Assembly: GCF_030295745.1 (NCBI RefSeq)
Contig: NZ_AP027291.1
Location: 3,844,001 to 3,908,000 of the forward strand
Reading direction: 5' to 3'
Length of the DNA stretch: 64,000 nucleotides
Origin: Mycolicibacterium sp. TUM20985
GTDB lineage: Bacteria; Actinomycetota; Actinomycetes; Mycobacteriales; Mycobacteriaceae
A program made the translations under genes and the position numbers. Of the stretch, positions 8,057 to 17,017 are shown one piece after another (the first letter of the stretch is position 1; the number at the start of each line of letters is the position of its first letter). The notes under the pieces are model-generated. The model was not told the DNA's origin. It ran no database searches and worked only from the letters and a program-made list of their open reading frames with translations.

Positions 8057-8935
8057 ATGCTCGCGTTCGTCACGACCTTGCGGCACCCGGAGAACTCGAG
8101 TGACTACGCCGACGTCGAGCAGCTGCTCGAGGACAGCTTGCAGTCGATCTCCCAACAGACATGCGACGACTACATCACCGTGATCGTCGGCAATCAGCGG
8201 CCACGGTTCACGCTGCCACCGCGAACGCACTTCATCGAGGTCGACTTCGATCCGCCGTCACCAATTCGTGCTCCGGGTACCGGCCCGAGCGCGGCCATCT
8301 GGGACAAGGGCACGAAAACTGGTGTCGCACTTGCCTGGTTGCGGACATCGCCCCCCGACTACGTGATGTTCTTCGACGCCGACGACTTCGTCCACCGCGA
8401 CGTGGCGGCGTACGTCCACGACCATCCGGGCGGCCCGGGTTGGGTCGTCAAACGCGGTTACGTCTATTCACGACGACGCAACGCCTACGCCCGGCGGCGT
8501 CGGCTGGACCGAATCTGCGGCACGTCGTTCATCATTCCGTTCGCCGCCTTCGACGTTCCGCCGACCTTGGCGGTCGACGCCACCCAGGCGGCGGTCGCCG
8601 ATGCCTTCGGCACCGAGGTGATGGAACAAGTTCTCGCCGGGCATCGCTACGCGCTGCAGTGGTGGAGACGGCGCGGCCGCGTCCTAGAGGTCTTCCCGTT
8701 CGAAGGTGCGATCTATCACGTGGATACCGGCGAGAACCATTCCGGCAACCGGCTCTCGGGTCCAGCGCTGCCACATAGCCAGAACCTCGCCGTCGACTTC
8801 GCGGTACGGCCGTCCAAGCCACGGCTCGCCACGTGGTGGTCGGCAGCCGGGGCCCCGGCATGGCGACCGGATCTGCGGCCGCGACGCCCGTTCTTCGTCA
8901 AGCCTCGCGCGCCCCAGTCGTCACGGCGTCGCTGA
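8057..8935 (+). CDS. Glycosyltransferase family 2-like (GT-A fold) protein
   Basis: 292 residues starting at ATG 8057. The N-terminal half has the GT-A pattern: MLAFVTTLRHPENSSDY, a nucleotide-binding strand (YITVIVGNQ) and a FFDADDFVHRD metal-binding DxD-type motif near residue 108. It would be expected to transfer a sugar from a nucleotide sugar, but acceptor and donor cannot be told. No membrane segment is evident. The C-terminal 60 residues are Arg/Pro-rich. M. tuberculosis has different small genes at this point (Rv3007c-Rv3008), so this gene is an accessory insertion between lppZ and gatB. It converges on gatB with an 11-bp gap. Confidence 0.7.
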   Translation: MLAFVTTLRHPENSSDYADVEQLLEDSLQSISQQTCDDYITVIVGNQRPRFTLPPRTHFIEVDFDPPSPIRAPGTGPSAAIWDKGTKTGVALAWLRTSPPDYVMFFDADDFVHRDVAAYVHDHPGGPGWVVKRGYVYSRRRNAYARRRRLDRICGTSFIIPFAAFDVPPTLAVDATQAAVADAFGTEVMEQVLAGHRYALQWWRRRGRVLEVFPFEGAIYHVDTGENHSGNRLSGPALPHSQNLAVDFAVRPSKPRLATWWSAAGAPAWRPDLRPRRPFFVKPRAPQSSRRR

Positions 8936-8946
8936 GTGCGTTCCGG

Positions 8947-10458
8947 TCATCCTTCGACGCCACAGGCGGCCAGGACCAGTTCCCTGACCCGCGCGGCGTC
9001 GGCCTGACCCTTGGTGGCCTTCATGACGGCACCGACCACGGCCCCTGCCGCCTGCACCTTGCCACCGCGAATCTTGTCGGCGATGCCGGGGTTGGCGGCC
9101 AGTGCCTCGTCGACCGCCGCCTGGATCACCGAATCGTCGCGGACGACCGCCAGCCCGCGGTCGGCCATCACCTGATCGGGTTCCCCCTCGCCCGCCAGCA
9201 CGCCCTCGATCACCTGGCGCGCCAGCTTGTTCGACAGCTTGCCCTCGTCGACCAACTTCACCACCGCGGCGACCTGAGGCGGCGTGATGGCGAGGTCGGC
9301 TGCGCTCACTCCGGCTTCATTGGCCTTCTGCACCAAGAAGTTTCCCCACCAGGCCCGGGCGGCCTCGCTCGAGGCGCCGGCGGCGACCGTCGCGGTGACC
9401 AGATCGATGACGCCATTGTTCACCAGGTCGCGCATGACCTCGTCGGAGATTCCCCAGTCCTGCTGAATCCTGTTGCGCTGCAACCACGGTAGCTCGGGAA
9501 TGGTGCCGCGCAACTGCTCGACGAGCTCGGCGCTCGGCGCGACCGGCTCCAGGTCGGGCTCCGGAAAGTACCTGTAGTCCTCCGCGGTCTCCTTGCGACG
9601 GCCCGCGCTGGTGTAGCCGTCCTCGTGGAAGTGCCTCGTCTCCTGAACGATCTCGCCGCCGGCCTCCAAGATGGCTGCCTGCCGGCGCATTTCGTAGCGA
9701 ACGGCGACCTCGACACTCTTGAGGGAGTTCACGTTCTTCGTCTCGGTGCGGGTGCCGAACTCGGCTCGGCCGATCGGCCTGAGGGACAGGTTGGCGTCGC
9801 AGCGCATCGAACCCTGGTCCATCCGCACGTCGGAGACGTCCAGCCCCCGCAGCAGATCCCGCAGCGCGGTGACGTAGGCACGGGCGATCTCCGGGGCTCG
9901 AGCGCCCGCACCCTCGATGGGCTTGGTGACGATCTCGACCAGTGGCACGCCGGCCCGGTTGAAGTCGAGGAGCGACGTGGTGGCGCCCGCGATGCGACCG
10001 GTGACGCTGCCGAGGTGCGTCAGCTTGCCGGTGTCCTCCTCCATGTGCGCGCGCTCGATCTCCACTCGCCACGTGGTGCCGTCGTCGAGCGGGGCGTCGA
10101 GGTATCCGTTGATCGCGATGGGTTCGTCGTACTGGCTGATCTGGTAGTTCTTCGGCTGATCGGGGTAGAAGTAGTTCTTGCGGGCGAACCGCCCCCACGG
10201 CGCGATGTCGCAGTTCAGCGCGAGCCCGATGCGGATCGCGGACTCGACGGCCGAGGAGTTGACCACGGGCAGCGCGCCGGGCAGCCCCAAGCACACCGGG
10301 CATACCTGGGTGTTGGGTTCGGCGCCGAACTGGTTGGCGCAGCCGCAGAACATCTTGGTCGCGGTCGACAGTTCGACGTGGACCTCCATGCCCATCACGG
10401 GGTCGTAGCGGGCCATGACCTCGTCGTAATCGAGCAGTTCAGCGGAGGCGACAGTCAT
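8947..10458 (-). CDS. gatB: Glutamyl-tRNA(Gln)/aspartyl-tRNA(Asn) amidotransferase subunit B
   Basis: 503 residues. GatB binds mischarged Glu-tRNA(Gln) or Asp-tRNA(Asn), phosphorylates the side chain and receives ammonia from GatA. Visible are GMEVHVELSTATKMFCGC, which is the conserved N-terminal motif with the zinc-binding cysteines CxC...CPVC, the DFNRAGVPLVEIVT segment and the C-terminal YqeY/tail domain (ending ACGVEG) that holds the tRNA elbow. It is separated from gatA-gatC by pfkA, the arrangement found in M. tuberculosis (Rv3009c-Rv3012c). A large palindrome separates it from pfkA. Confidence 0.97.
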   Translation of the reverse strand: MTVASAELLDYDEVMARYDPVMGMEVHVELSTATKMFCGCANQFGAEPNTQVCPVCLGLPGALPVVNSSAVESAIRIGLALNCDIAPWGRFARKNYFYPDQPKNYQISQYDEPIAINGYLDAPLDDGTTWRVEIERAHMEEDTGKLTHLGSVTGRIAGATTSLLDFNRAGVPLVEIVTKPIEGAGARAPEIARAYVTALRDLLRGLDVSDVRMDQGSMRCDANLSLRPIGRAEFGTRTETKNVNSLKSVEVAVRYEMRRQAAILEAGGEIVQETRHFHEDGYTSAGRRKETAEDYRYFPEPDLEPVAPSAELVEQLRGTIPELPWLQRNRIQQDWGISDEVMRDLVNNGVIDLVTATVAAGASSEAARAWWGNFLVQKANEAGVSAADLAITPPQVAAVVKLVDEGKLSNKLARQVIEGVLAGEGEPDQVMADRGLAVVRDDSVIQAAVDEALAANPGIADKIRGGKVQAAGAVVGAVMKATKGQADAARVRELVLAACGVEG

Positions 10459-10487
10459 GAGGCAATCCTAGTTAGTGGGTCCACCCT

Positions 10488-10554
10488 CCCCGCGAGCAGA
10501 CGCAAAAGGCCCTGAAACGGGCCCATCGAGGGCCTTTTGCGTCTGCTCGCGGGG
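10488..10554. repeat. Large perfect palindrome, copy 1 of an intergenic repeat family; likely pfkA terminator
   Basis: Two perfectly complementary 26-nt arms (10488-10513 and 10529-10554) flank a 15-nt loop. Within the arm is GCGAGCAGACGCAAAAGG. It lies between the pfkA stop and the gatB start, both on the reverse strand. Nearly the same element occurs at 54786-54852, so this is a dispersed repeat and not only a one-off hairpin. It would fold into a very stable stem in either RNA strand. Confidence 0.85.
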
Positions 10555-10566
10555 AAACTGGCGGGG

Positions 10567-11598
10567 TCAGCCGAAGAACTCGGCGGCGTCGTCGTACCGG
10601 CCCTGCGGCACCAGCTTCAACTGCTTGACGGCCTCGGCCAACGGCACCCGGCCGATCTCCTGACCGCGCAGGGACACCATCATCCCGTACTCCCCGGAGT
10701 GGGCGGCGTCGGCCGCATTGACGCCGAACCGGGTGGCCAGCACGCGGTCATAGGCGGTCGGGGTGCCGCCGCGCTGCACGTGGCCGAGCACCGTGGTGCG
10801 CACTTCCTTCTTGATCCGCTTCTCGATCTCGACTCCGAGCTGATGGGCCACGCCGGTGAACTTCACATGCCCGAACTCGTCGATTCCGCCGTCCCGCAAC
10901 ATCATCGAGCCCTCGGCGGGCATGGCGCCCTCGGCGACCACGCAGATGAAGTGCGAATCGCCGCGCACGAAGCGCTGTTTGATCAGCCGGCAGACCTCTT
11001 CGACGTCGAACGGCTGCTCGGGAATCAGCGTCATGTGAGCACCCGACGCCAGCCCGGCGTTCAGCGCAATCCACCCGGCGTGACGGCCCATGACCTCGAC
11101 GAGCATCACCCGCTGATGGGATTCCGCCGTGCTGTGCAGGCGGTCGATGGCGTCGCTGGCGACCTGGAGCGCCGTGTCGTGGCCGAACGTCACGTCGGTG
11201 CAGTCGATGTCGTTGTCGATGGTCTTCGGGACGCCCACGACGGGGACGTTCTCCTCCGACAGCCAGTGCGCCGCGGTCAGTGTGCCCTCGCCGCCGATGG
11301 GGATCAGCACGTCGATGCCGTTGTCCTCCATCGTCTGCTTGATCTGGTCGAGGCCCGCGCGCAGCTTGTCGGGGTTCACCCGCGCGGTGCCGAGGATGGT
11401 GCCGCCCTTGCCGAGCAACCTGTCGTTGCGGTCGTCATTGGCCAGCTGGATGCGGCGGTCTTCGAGGAGACCGCGCCAACCGTCGAGGAACCCGACGACC
11501 GAGGACTTGTACCGAACGTCGCACGTCCGCACCACGGCCCGGATGACCGCGTTCAGGCCAGGACAGTCGCCGCCTCCGGTGAGCACTCCAATGCGCAT
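10567..11598 (-). CDS. pfkA: 6-phosphofructokinase
   Basis: 343 residues, starting MRIGVLTGGGDCPGLNAVIR, the ATP-binding N-terminus of PfkA. It phosphorylates fructose 6-phosphate in glycolysis. The phosphate-site motif reads GGEGTLTAA and the catalytic loop PKTIDNDIDCTD. The Lys in PKTIDND is shared with PPi-dependent and actinobacterial enzymes, while the Gly after Glu in GGEG (position 104 of E. coli numbering) is the residue linked to ATP use; the orthologue Rv3010c is an ATP enzyme. It lies 17 bp after gatA, so gatC-gatA-pfkA is probably one transcript ending at the palindrome. Confidence 0.95.
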   Translation of the reverse strand: MRIGVLTGGGDCPGLNAVIRAVVRTCDVRYKSSVVGFLDGWRGLLEDRRIQLANDDRNDRLLGKGGTILGTARVNPDKLRAGLDQIKQTMEDNGIDVLIPIGGEGTLTAAHWLSEENVPVVGVPKTIDNDIDCTDVTFGHDTALQVASDAIDRLHSTAESHQRVMLVEVMGRHAGWIALNAGLASGAHMTLIPEQPFDVEEVCRLIKQRFVRGDSHFICVVAEGAMPAEGSMMLRDGGIDEFGHVKFTGVAHQLGVEIEKRIKKEVRTTVLGHVQRGGTPTAYDRVLATRFGVNAADAAHSGEYGMMVSLRGQEIGRVPLAEAVKQLKLVPQGRYDDAAEFFG

Positions 11599-11615
11599 GC
11601 GCTTATCTTCCCCCG

Positions 11616-13100
11616 TCAGATCGCCGTTGGCAGCGGACCGCGCGCTGCTTCGTAGGCGGCACCGACGCGGTACAGCCGGTCATCGGCCAGCGCGGGTGCC
11701 ATGATCTGCAGGCCGACGGGCAGGCCGTCGTCTGCAGAGAGCCCCGAGGGCACCGACATCCCGCAGTGCCCGGCGAGGTTCAAGGGCAGCGTGCACAAAT
11801 CGAACAGGTACATCGCGAGGGGGTCGTCGACCTTCTCCCCGAGCGGGAAGGCTGTCGTGGGGGTGGCGGGTGAGATGAGCACGTCGACGTCGCCATAAGC
11901 CCGCTCGAGGTCCTGGGCGATCAGCGTCCGGACCTTCTGCGCCTGGTTGTAGTACGCGTCGTAGTAACCCGCCGACAGCGCGTAGGTACCAATCATGATG
12001 CGACGCTTCACTTCTGGTCCGAAGCCAGCGGCCCGGGTCATCGCCATTACTTCTTCGGCACTGTGCGTGCCGTCATCGCCGACCCTCAGCCCGTAGCGCA
12101 TCGCGTCGAAGCGGGCCAGGTTGCTCGACACCTCCGACGGCAGGATCAGGTAGTAGGCCGCCATGGAGTGGTCGAAGTTCGGGCAGTCCACCTCGGTGAC
12201 CTCCGCCCCGAGTTCGGCGAGCTGGTCGACAGCGGCGTTGAACGACGCCAGCACCCCCGGCTGGTAACCCTCGCCGCTGCGCAGCTGCTTCACGACGCCG
12301 ACGCGAACGCCTGTGAGATCCCCCACCGCGCCAGCTCGGGCCGCCGCCACGACGTCGGGCACCGCGGCCTCCACCGAGGTCGAATCGCGTGGGTCGTGGC
12401 CGGCGACGACCTGGTGCAGCAGCGCCGTGTCGAGCACGGTGCGCGCACACGGTCCGCCTTGATCCAGCGACGAGGCGCAGGCGATGAGGCCGTAGCGCGA
12501 CACCGTCCCGTACGTCGGCTTCACGCCGACGGTGGCGGTCAGCGCGGCGGGCTGGCGGATGGACCCGCCGGTGTCGGAGCCCATCGCCAGCGGTGCCTGG
12601 AAGGAGGCCAGGGCTGCGGCACTGCCGCCACCCGAGCCGCCGGGAACGCGCTCGACGTTCCACGGGTTGCGGGTGGGCCCGTAGGCGGAGTTCTCGGTCG
12701 AGCTGCCCATCGCGAACTCGTCCATGTTGGTCTTGCCAAGGATCGGGATGCCCGCTGCCCGCAGTCGCGCGGTCACCGTCGCGTCGTAGGGGGAACGCCA
12801 GCCCTCGAGGATCTTGGAGCCGCAGGTGGTGGGCATGTCCACGGTGGTGAAGACGTCCTTGAGCGCGAGCGGCACCCCGGCCAGCGGCGACGGCAGCGCC
12901 TCCCCGGCGGCGACTGCCGCGTCGATCCGGCCCGCCTGGGCCAGCGCCTCGTCGGCCGCGACGTGCAGGAACGCGTGGTACCGGTCGTCGGTCTCGGCGA
13001 TCTGGTCGAGGTGAGCCTGGGTCACCTCCGTCGAGCTGACCTCCTTGTTCGCGATCTTGGCGCCAAGCGTTGCAGCGTCCAGGCGGACGAGGTCGCTCAC
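11616..13100 (-). CDS. gatA: Glutamyl-tRNA(Gln)/aspartyl-tRNA(Asn) amidotransferase subunit A
   Basis: 494 residues from GTG 13100, the same length as the M. tuberculosis protein. GatA is the amidase that releases ammonia from glutamine for GatB. The amidase-signature Ser-cisSer-Lys residues are visible: Lys in LALKDVFTT, the glycine/serine run GGSGGGSAAALAS and the nucleophile region GSDTGGSIRQPA. The start overlaps the gatC stop as GTGA, which fixes it; the much longer open frame upstream is a shadow of gatC. Confidence 0.97.
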   Translation of the reverse strand: MSDLVRLDAATLGAKIANKEVSSTEVTQAHLDQIAETDDRYHAFLHVAADEALAQAGRIDAAVAAGEALPSPLAGVPLALKDVFTTVDMPTTCGSKILEGWRSPYDATVTARLRAAGIPILGKTNMDEFAMGSSTENSAYGPTRNPWNVERVPGGSGGGSAAALASFQAPLAMGSDTGGSIRQPAALTATVGVKPTYGTVSRYGLIACASSLDQGGPCARTVLDTALLHQVVAGHDPRDSTSVEAAVPDVVAAARAGAVGDLTGVRVGVVKQLRSGEGYQPGVLASFNAAVDQLAELGAEVTEVDCPNFDHSMAAYYLILPSEVSSNLARFDAMRYGLRVGDDGTHSAEEVMAMTRAAGFGPEVKRRIMIGTYALSAGYYDAYYNQAQKVRTLIAQDLERAYGDVDVLISPATPTTAFPLGEKVDDPLAMYLFDLCTLPLNLAGHCGMSVPSGLSADDGLPVGLQIMAPALADDRLYRVGAAYEAARGPLPTAI

Positions 13101-13396
13101 TGCTCCTCCCCCAGGATGCGCGGCACGGCGAAGCGTCCCTCGACGGCATTGGGGGCGGCGGCCAGGGCCTGCTCCTGCGTCAGGCTGGGCGCGACGGCGT
13201 CGGGCCGGGTCACGTTCACGTCCTTCAAGGGGTTGTCCGTGGCCTCGACCCCGGTGACGTCGACCGCCTGAATCCGGCTGACGTGCTCCAGGATGGCATC
13301 GAGCTGGCCGGCGAAGCTGTCCAGTTCGCCGTCGGTAAGGGTGAGTCGGGCCAGACGTGCCAGATGGGCGACGTCGTCCCGCGAGATCTGCGACAC
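13097..13396 (-). CDS. gatC: Glutamyl-tRNA(Gln)/aspartyl-tRNA(Asn) amidotransferase subunit C
   Basis: 99 residues from GTG 13396 (VSQISRDDVAHLARLARL). GatC is the small belt-like subunit that wraps around and stabilises GatA with GatB. The helical N-terminus, the central NPLKDVNVTRPD motif and the NAVEGRFAVPRIL tail are conserved. Two in-frame GTG codons are possible (13402 and 13396); the inner one gives exactly the length of the M. tuberculosis protein. It overlaps gatA by 4 bp (GTGA) and is divergent from the ACT-domain gene. Confidence 0.94.
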   Translation of the reverse strand: MSQISRDDVAHLARLARLTLTDGELDSFAGQLDAILEHVSRIQAVDVTGVEATDNPLKDVNVTRPDAVAPSLTQEQALAAAPNAVEGRFAVPRILGEEQ

Positions 13397-13472
13397 GACC
13401 ACGAAGCCTAGTCATCGCGACCGGAGGGTTTCGAGTCGCTCCGCTCCCACCCTCCGTGAAACAGTGTTGCCC

Positions 13473-14132
13473 GTGCCGTCATATCTGCTCCGGGTCGAGC
13501 TCGAGGACCGCCCCGGCAGCCTGGGCTCGTTAGCCGTGGCACTGGGTTCGGTGGGCGCGGACATCCTGTCCCTCGACGTCGTCGAGCGTTCTGCCGGCTA
13601 CGCGGTCGACGACCTGTGCGTCGACCTGCCCCCCGGCGCGATGCCCGACATGCTGATCACGGCCGCCGAGAAGCTCAACGGGGTCTACGTCGACAGCATC
13701 CGCCCGCACACCGGCCTGCTGGAGGCGCACCGGGAACTCGAGCTGATCGACCACATCGCGGCTGCCGGGCACAAGCAGGACAAGCTCCAAGTTCTGGCCG
13801 ACGAGGCGCCGAAGGTCCTGCGTGTCGGCTGGTGCCTGGTGGTGCGGCTCGGAGCCACCGGGCTCGAGGTGGTCGCCAGCAGCAGTGGGGCACCCGAGAC
13901 CGCTGCCGAGTCCGCGCCGTGGCTGCCGCTCGAACACGCTGTCGCGCTCGACGCTTCCGCGGAATGGGCACCGCAGGGATGGCGGGACTTCGACACCACG
14001 CTGGCCGCCGCGCCACTCGGTGATCAGAGCACGGCGGTCATGCTCGGCCGACCGGGCGGACCCGCGTTCCGGCCGTCGGAAGTCGCCCGGCTGGGTTACC
14101 TCGCGGGCATCGTGGCGACCATCCTGCGCTGA
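13473..14132 (+). CDS. ACT-domain protein (Rv3013-like)
   Basis: 219 residues from GTG 13473 (VPSYLLRVELEDRPGSLGSLA). The first 75 residues form an ACT domain, an amino-acid-binding regulatory fold; the rest has no catalytic motif I recognise and ends in a conserved RPSEVARLGYLAGIVATILR. M. tuberculosis Rv3013 is clearly the same protein in the same place, divergent from gatC. It is probably a cytoplasmic ligand sensor; target and ligand are unknown. An upstream in-frame GTG at 13464 would add three residues. Confidence 0.87.
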   Translation: MPSYLLRVELEDRPGSLGSLAVALGSVGADILSLDVVERSAGYAVDDLCVDLPPGAMPDMLITAAEKLNGVYVDSIRPHTGLLEAHRELELIDHIAAAGHKQDKLQVLADEAPKVLRVGWCLVVRLGATGLEVVASSSGAPETAAESAPWLPLEHAVALDASAEWAPQGWRDFDTTLAAAPLGDQSTAVMLGRPGGPAFRPSEVARLGYLAGIVATILR

Positions 14133-14137
14133 GCGAC

Positions 14138-14392
14138 TCAGGCGCCCGCGGGCACCGGATACCGGTCGTTGACGTCGGCGTTGGAGTCCTTGCGGGCGCA
14201 GTGCGCGCAGCAGAAGATCGCCTCTTCGGTCTCGATCCCGTGCCCGAGGATTCGGCAGCCGCAGTGCGCGCATTCCGGCGCCAGCTGGGCCGCGGCGCAC
14301 TCCACGCTGTCGAACGTTGCGGTGCGCCCGTCGTGCCAGGTCACCGTGAAGGCCTTGTCGTAGTGGTTGCCGCAGGTATCGCAGATCGCCAT
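14138..14392 (-). CDS. Small cysteine-rich protein, probably metal-binding
   Basis: 84 residues from ATG 14392, starting MAICDTCGNHYDKAF. There are nine cysteines (4, 7, 32, 41, 44, 46, 61, 62, 65) and five histidines, arranged as CDTC, CAHCGC and FCCAHC. This spacing suggests two zinc-ribbon-like knuckles or a small metallothionein-like cluster; I cannot assign it more precisely. It is converged on by the ACT gene (5-bp gap) and lies 63 bp from the start-side neighbour ligA stop on the same strand. A longer open frame upstream has no support because the ATG is preceded by AGGAGG-type sequence. Confidence 0.75.
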   Translation of the reverse strand: MAICDTCGNHYDKAFTVTWHDGRTATFDSVECAAAQLAPECAHCGCRILGHGIETEEAIFCCAHCARKDSNADVNDRYPVPAGA

Positions 14393-14456
14393 GGGAATCC
14401 TCCTGGTTGGGGTCCCGGTCGGATTCCCCTGCTCGGCCCGGACAAACCCTTCGGAC

Positions 14457-16514
14457 TCAGCCGTGATCCGGCCCGTCCGCCAGCAGCCGCCGGAAACCCT
14501 CCTCGTCCAGGATCGGCACGCCGAGCTCGATTGCCTTGTCGTACTTGGTTCCTGGCGCGTCGCCGGCGACGACGTAGGCGGTCTTCTTCGACACGGAACC
14601 AGCAGCCTTGCCGCCTCGCACGAGGATGGCCTCCTTGGCCTCGTCGCGGGAGAACCCGGCAAGCGATCCCGTCACGACGATGGACAGACCCTCCAGCGTC
14701 CGCGGGATGCTGGCGTCGCGTTCGTCGTGCATCCGCACACCCGCCGCACGCCACTTGTCGACGATGGCGCGGTGCCAGTCGACGGTGAACCAATCGATGA
14801 CCGCGGCGGCGATGGTGGGGCCGACTCCCTCGCTGGCGGCGAGCTGCTCCTCGGTCGCCGCCTCGATCGCGTCCAGACTGCCGAACTCACTGGCCAGGGC
14901 CCGGGCGGCGGTCGGCCCGACGTGCCGGATGGACAACGCCACCAACACCCGCCACAACGGCTGCTGCTTGGCCTTGCCGAGATTTCCGAGCAGGCGCTTG
15001 CCGTTGGCCGAGATCTCGCCCTTCTGCGTGGTGAACAGATCGGTGCGCAGCAGGTCGTCGGCGGCCAGCGTGAAGAGGTCACCTTCGTCGGTGATCACCC
15101 CCGCCTGCAAAAGCGCGATGGCGGCCTCATAACCCAGTCCCTCGATGTCGAAGGCGCCACGACCCGCGACGTGGAAGACGCGCTCGCGCAACTGGGCTGG
15201 ACACGTGCGCGAGTTCGGACAGCGGATGTCCGCATCGCCCTCCTTGGCGGGGGCCAGCGTGGTGCCGCATTCGGGGCAGGTCGTCGGCATCTGGAACGCA
15301 CGCTCGGTGCCGTCGCGCACTTCGACGACCGGTCCGAGCACCTCGGGGATGACGTCACCGGCCTTGCGGATGACGACGGTGTCGCCGATGAGCACGCCCT
15401 TGCGGGTGACCTCGGAGGCGTTGTGCAGCGTCGCGAGCCCGACCGTGGACCCGGCGATCTTCACCGGTTCCATGTAGGCGAACGGTGTGACGCGACCGGT
15501 GCGGCCGACGTTGACCCGGATGTCGAGCAGCTTCGTGGTGGCTTCCTCGGGCGGATACTTGTAGGCGATCGCCCACCGCGGCGCGCGCGACGTGGCGCCC
15601 AGTCGGCGTTGCAGCGCCACGTCGTCCACCTTGACGACGACACCATCGATTTCGTGTTCGACGTCGTGGCGATGCTCACCCCAGTAGACGACGCGCTCGG
15701 CCACGGCGTGGATGCCCGTGACGCGGGTGGTGTGGTCGGACACCGGCAGGCCCCACGCCTTGAGTGCGAGGTAGGCGTCGTGGAGGGTGACGGGCGTGAA
15801 GCCCTCGGTGCGGCCGAGGCCGTGGCAGATCATGTGGAGGTTGCGTCGGGCGGTGACCGCCGGATTCTTCTGTCGCAGCGAACCCGCCGCGCTGTTGCGG
15901 GGATTGGCGAAGGGCGCCTTGCCCTCTGCGACGAGACCCGCGTTGAGATCCTCGAAGTCGGCGAGCCGGAAGAAGACCTCACCGCGCACCTCCAGCACAC
16001 TCGGCACGGGGTAGTCGTCGTGGTGCGTCAGGCGTTCGGGGATGCCGTCGATGGTCCGGGCGTTCAAGGTCACGTCCTCACCGGTGCGTCCGTCACCGCG
16101 GGTGGCGGCTCGGGTCAGGACGCCGTCGCGGTACACCAGTGCCAGCGCGACGCCGTCGATCTTCAGCTCGCACAGGAACTCTGGATCGGCGCCGACCTCT
16201 CCGGTCAGCCGGGTGGCCCACGCGATGAGCTCCTCGGGGTTGAAGACGTTGTCGAGACTCAACATTCGCTCGAGGTGGTCGGCCGAGCTGAAGTCGGTGG
16301 CGAAGCCGGCCCCGCCGACCAGCTGCGTGGGTGAGTCGGGGGTGCGGAGCTCGGGGTAGCGCTCCTCCAGCGCCGTCAGCTCACCGAGCAGCCGGTCGAA
16401 CTCCCCGTCGGAGACGATCGGTGCGTCCTTGACGTAGTACCGGAACTGGTGGCTCCGGACCTCGTCGGCCAGCTGCTGCCACTCGCGACGGACGTCGGCG
16501 TCAGGTGAGCTCAC
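14457..16514 (-). CDS. ligA: NAD+-dependent DNA ligase
   Basis: 685 residues. It seals nicks in replication and repair, adenylating itself from NAD+. Domains in order are: Ia/adenylation (Lys of the KxDG motif in CELKIDGVALAL near residue 115-118), OB-fold (GRTGRVTPFAYMEPV), zinc finger with four cysteines (CPECGTTLAP and CPNSRTCPAQ, around residue 410-435), helix-hairpin-helix repeats (HVGPTAARALA, EGVGPTIAAAV) and a C-terminal BRCT domain (IVVTGSLAGFSRDEAKEAI). All catalytic parts are intact. Orthologue of M. tuberculosis Rv3014c in the same context. Confidence 0.97.
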   Translation of the reverse strand: MSSPDADVRREWQQLADEVRSHQFRYYVKDAPIVSDGEFDRLLGELTALEERYPELRTPDSPTQLVGGAGFATDFSSADHLERMLSLDNVFNPEELIAWATRLTGEVGADPEFLCELKIDGVALALVYRDGVLTRAATRGDGRTGEDVTLNARTIDGIPERLTHHDDYPVPSVLEVRGEVFFRLADFEDLNAGLVAEGKAPFANPRNSAAGSLRQKNPAVTARRNLHMICHGLGRTEGFTPVTLHDAYLALKAWGLPVSDHTTRVTGIHAVAERVVYWGEHRHDVEHEIDGVVVKVDDVALQRRLGATSRAPRWAIAYKYPPEEATTKLLDIRVNVGRTGRVTPFAYMEPVKIAGSTVGLATLHNASEVTRKGVLIGDTVVIRKAGDVIPEVLGPVVEVRDGTERAFQMPTTCPECGTTLAPAKEGDADIRCPNSRTCPAQLRERVFHVAGRGAFDIEGLGYEAAIALLQAGVITDEGDLFTLAADDLLRTDLFTTQKGEISANGKRLLGNLGKAKQQPLWRVLVALSIRHVGPTAARALASEFGSLDAIEAATEEQLAASEGVGPTIAAAVIDWFTVDWHRAIVDKWRAAGVRMHDERDASIPRTLEGLSIVVTGSLAGFSRDEAKEAILVRGGKAAGSVSKKTAYVVAGDAPGTKYDKAIELGVPILDEEGFRRLLADGPDHG

Positions 16515-16571
16515 CTTGGCAGGTTATCGGAGGTGCCCGACAGGCCCGATGACCGCCGATAGACTGCCCGG

Positions 16572-16976
16572 GTGCCGCACCCGATCATGTTCCGCGAGGA
16601 CGATCCCGGGCTGGCCGAGGTGCGCGCCATCGCACTGGCCTACCCCGAGGCGTACGAGAAGGTGTCCCACGGCAGGCCCGGCTTCTTCGTCTCCAAGATG
16701 TTCGCGATGTACGGCGGCAGCTCCAAGGAGACGGGCCGGATGACGGCCGTTCCGCACTGCCTCCTGGTCAAGGTCGACGATTCGGACCGGGTGGCGCTGG
16801 CCCAGGACCGACGCTTCTTCCGTCCCGCCTACCTGGGTCCCTCGGGCTGGCTCGGTCTGGACTTCACGGCCGCCGACGTCGACTGGGACGAGGTCCGCGA
16901 ACTGATCGACGCGTCGTTTCGATTGGTCGCACCGGCGCGATTGATCAAGGCTCTCGGGGCCAACCGACAGCAGTAG
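16572..16976 (+). CDS. MmcQ/YjbR-family protein
   Basis: 134 residues from GTG 16572. It begins PHPIMFREDDPGLAEVRAIAL and has the MmcQ/YjbR-like CyaY-fold pattern: a FPEAYEKVSHG-type segment (here YPEAYEKVSHGRPGFFVSKMF), RRFFRPAYLGPSGWLGLDF and a C-terminal WDEVRELIDASFRLVAPARL. The family is often called DNA-binding on structural grounds, but its role is not settled. It is divergent from ligA by 57 bp. No clear M. tuberculosis equivalent lies at this spot in my memory. Confidence 0.82.
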   Translation: MPHPIMFREDDPGLAEVRAIALAYPEAYEKVSHGRPGFFVSKMFAMYGGSSKETGRMTAVPHCLLVKVDDSDRVALAQDRRFFRPAYLGPSGWLGLDFTAADVDWDEVRELIDASFRLVAPARLIKALGANRQQ

Positions 16977-17017
16977 CCGACTCAGCAATCGACGGTCATG
17001 GTTCGATCGGAGGCACG

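Noticed and set aside
14367..16334. 655-codon open frame opposite ligA
   Set aside because: Fully covered by the intact ligA gene with all catalytic motifs; no domain and no ribosome site.
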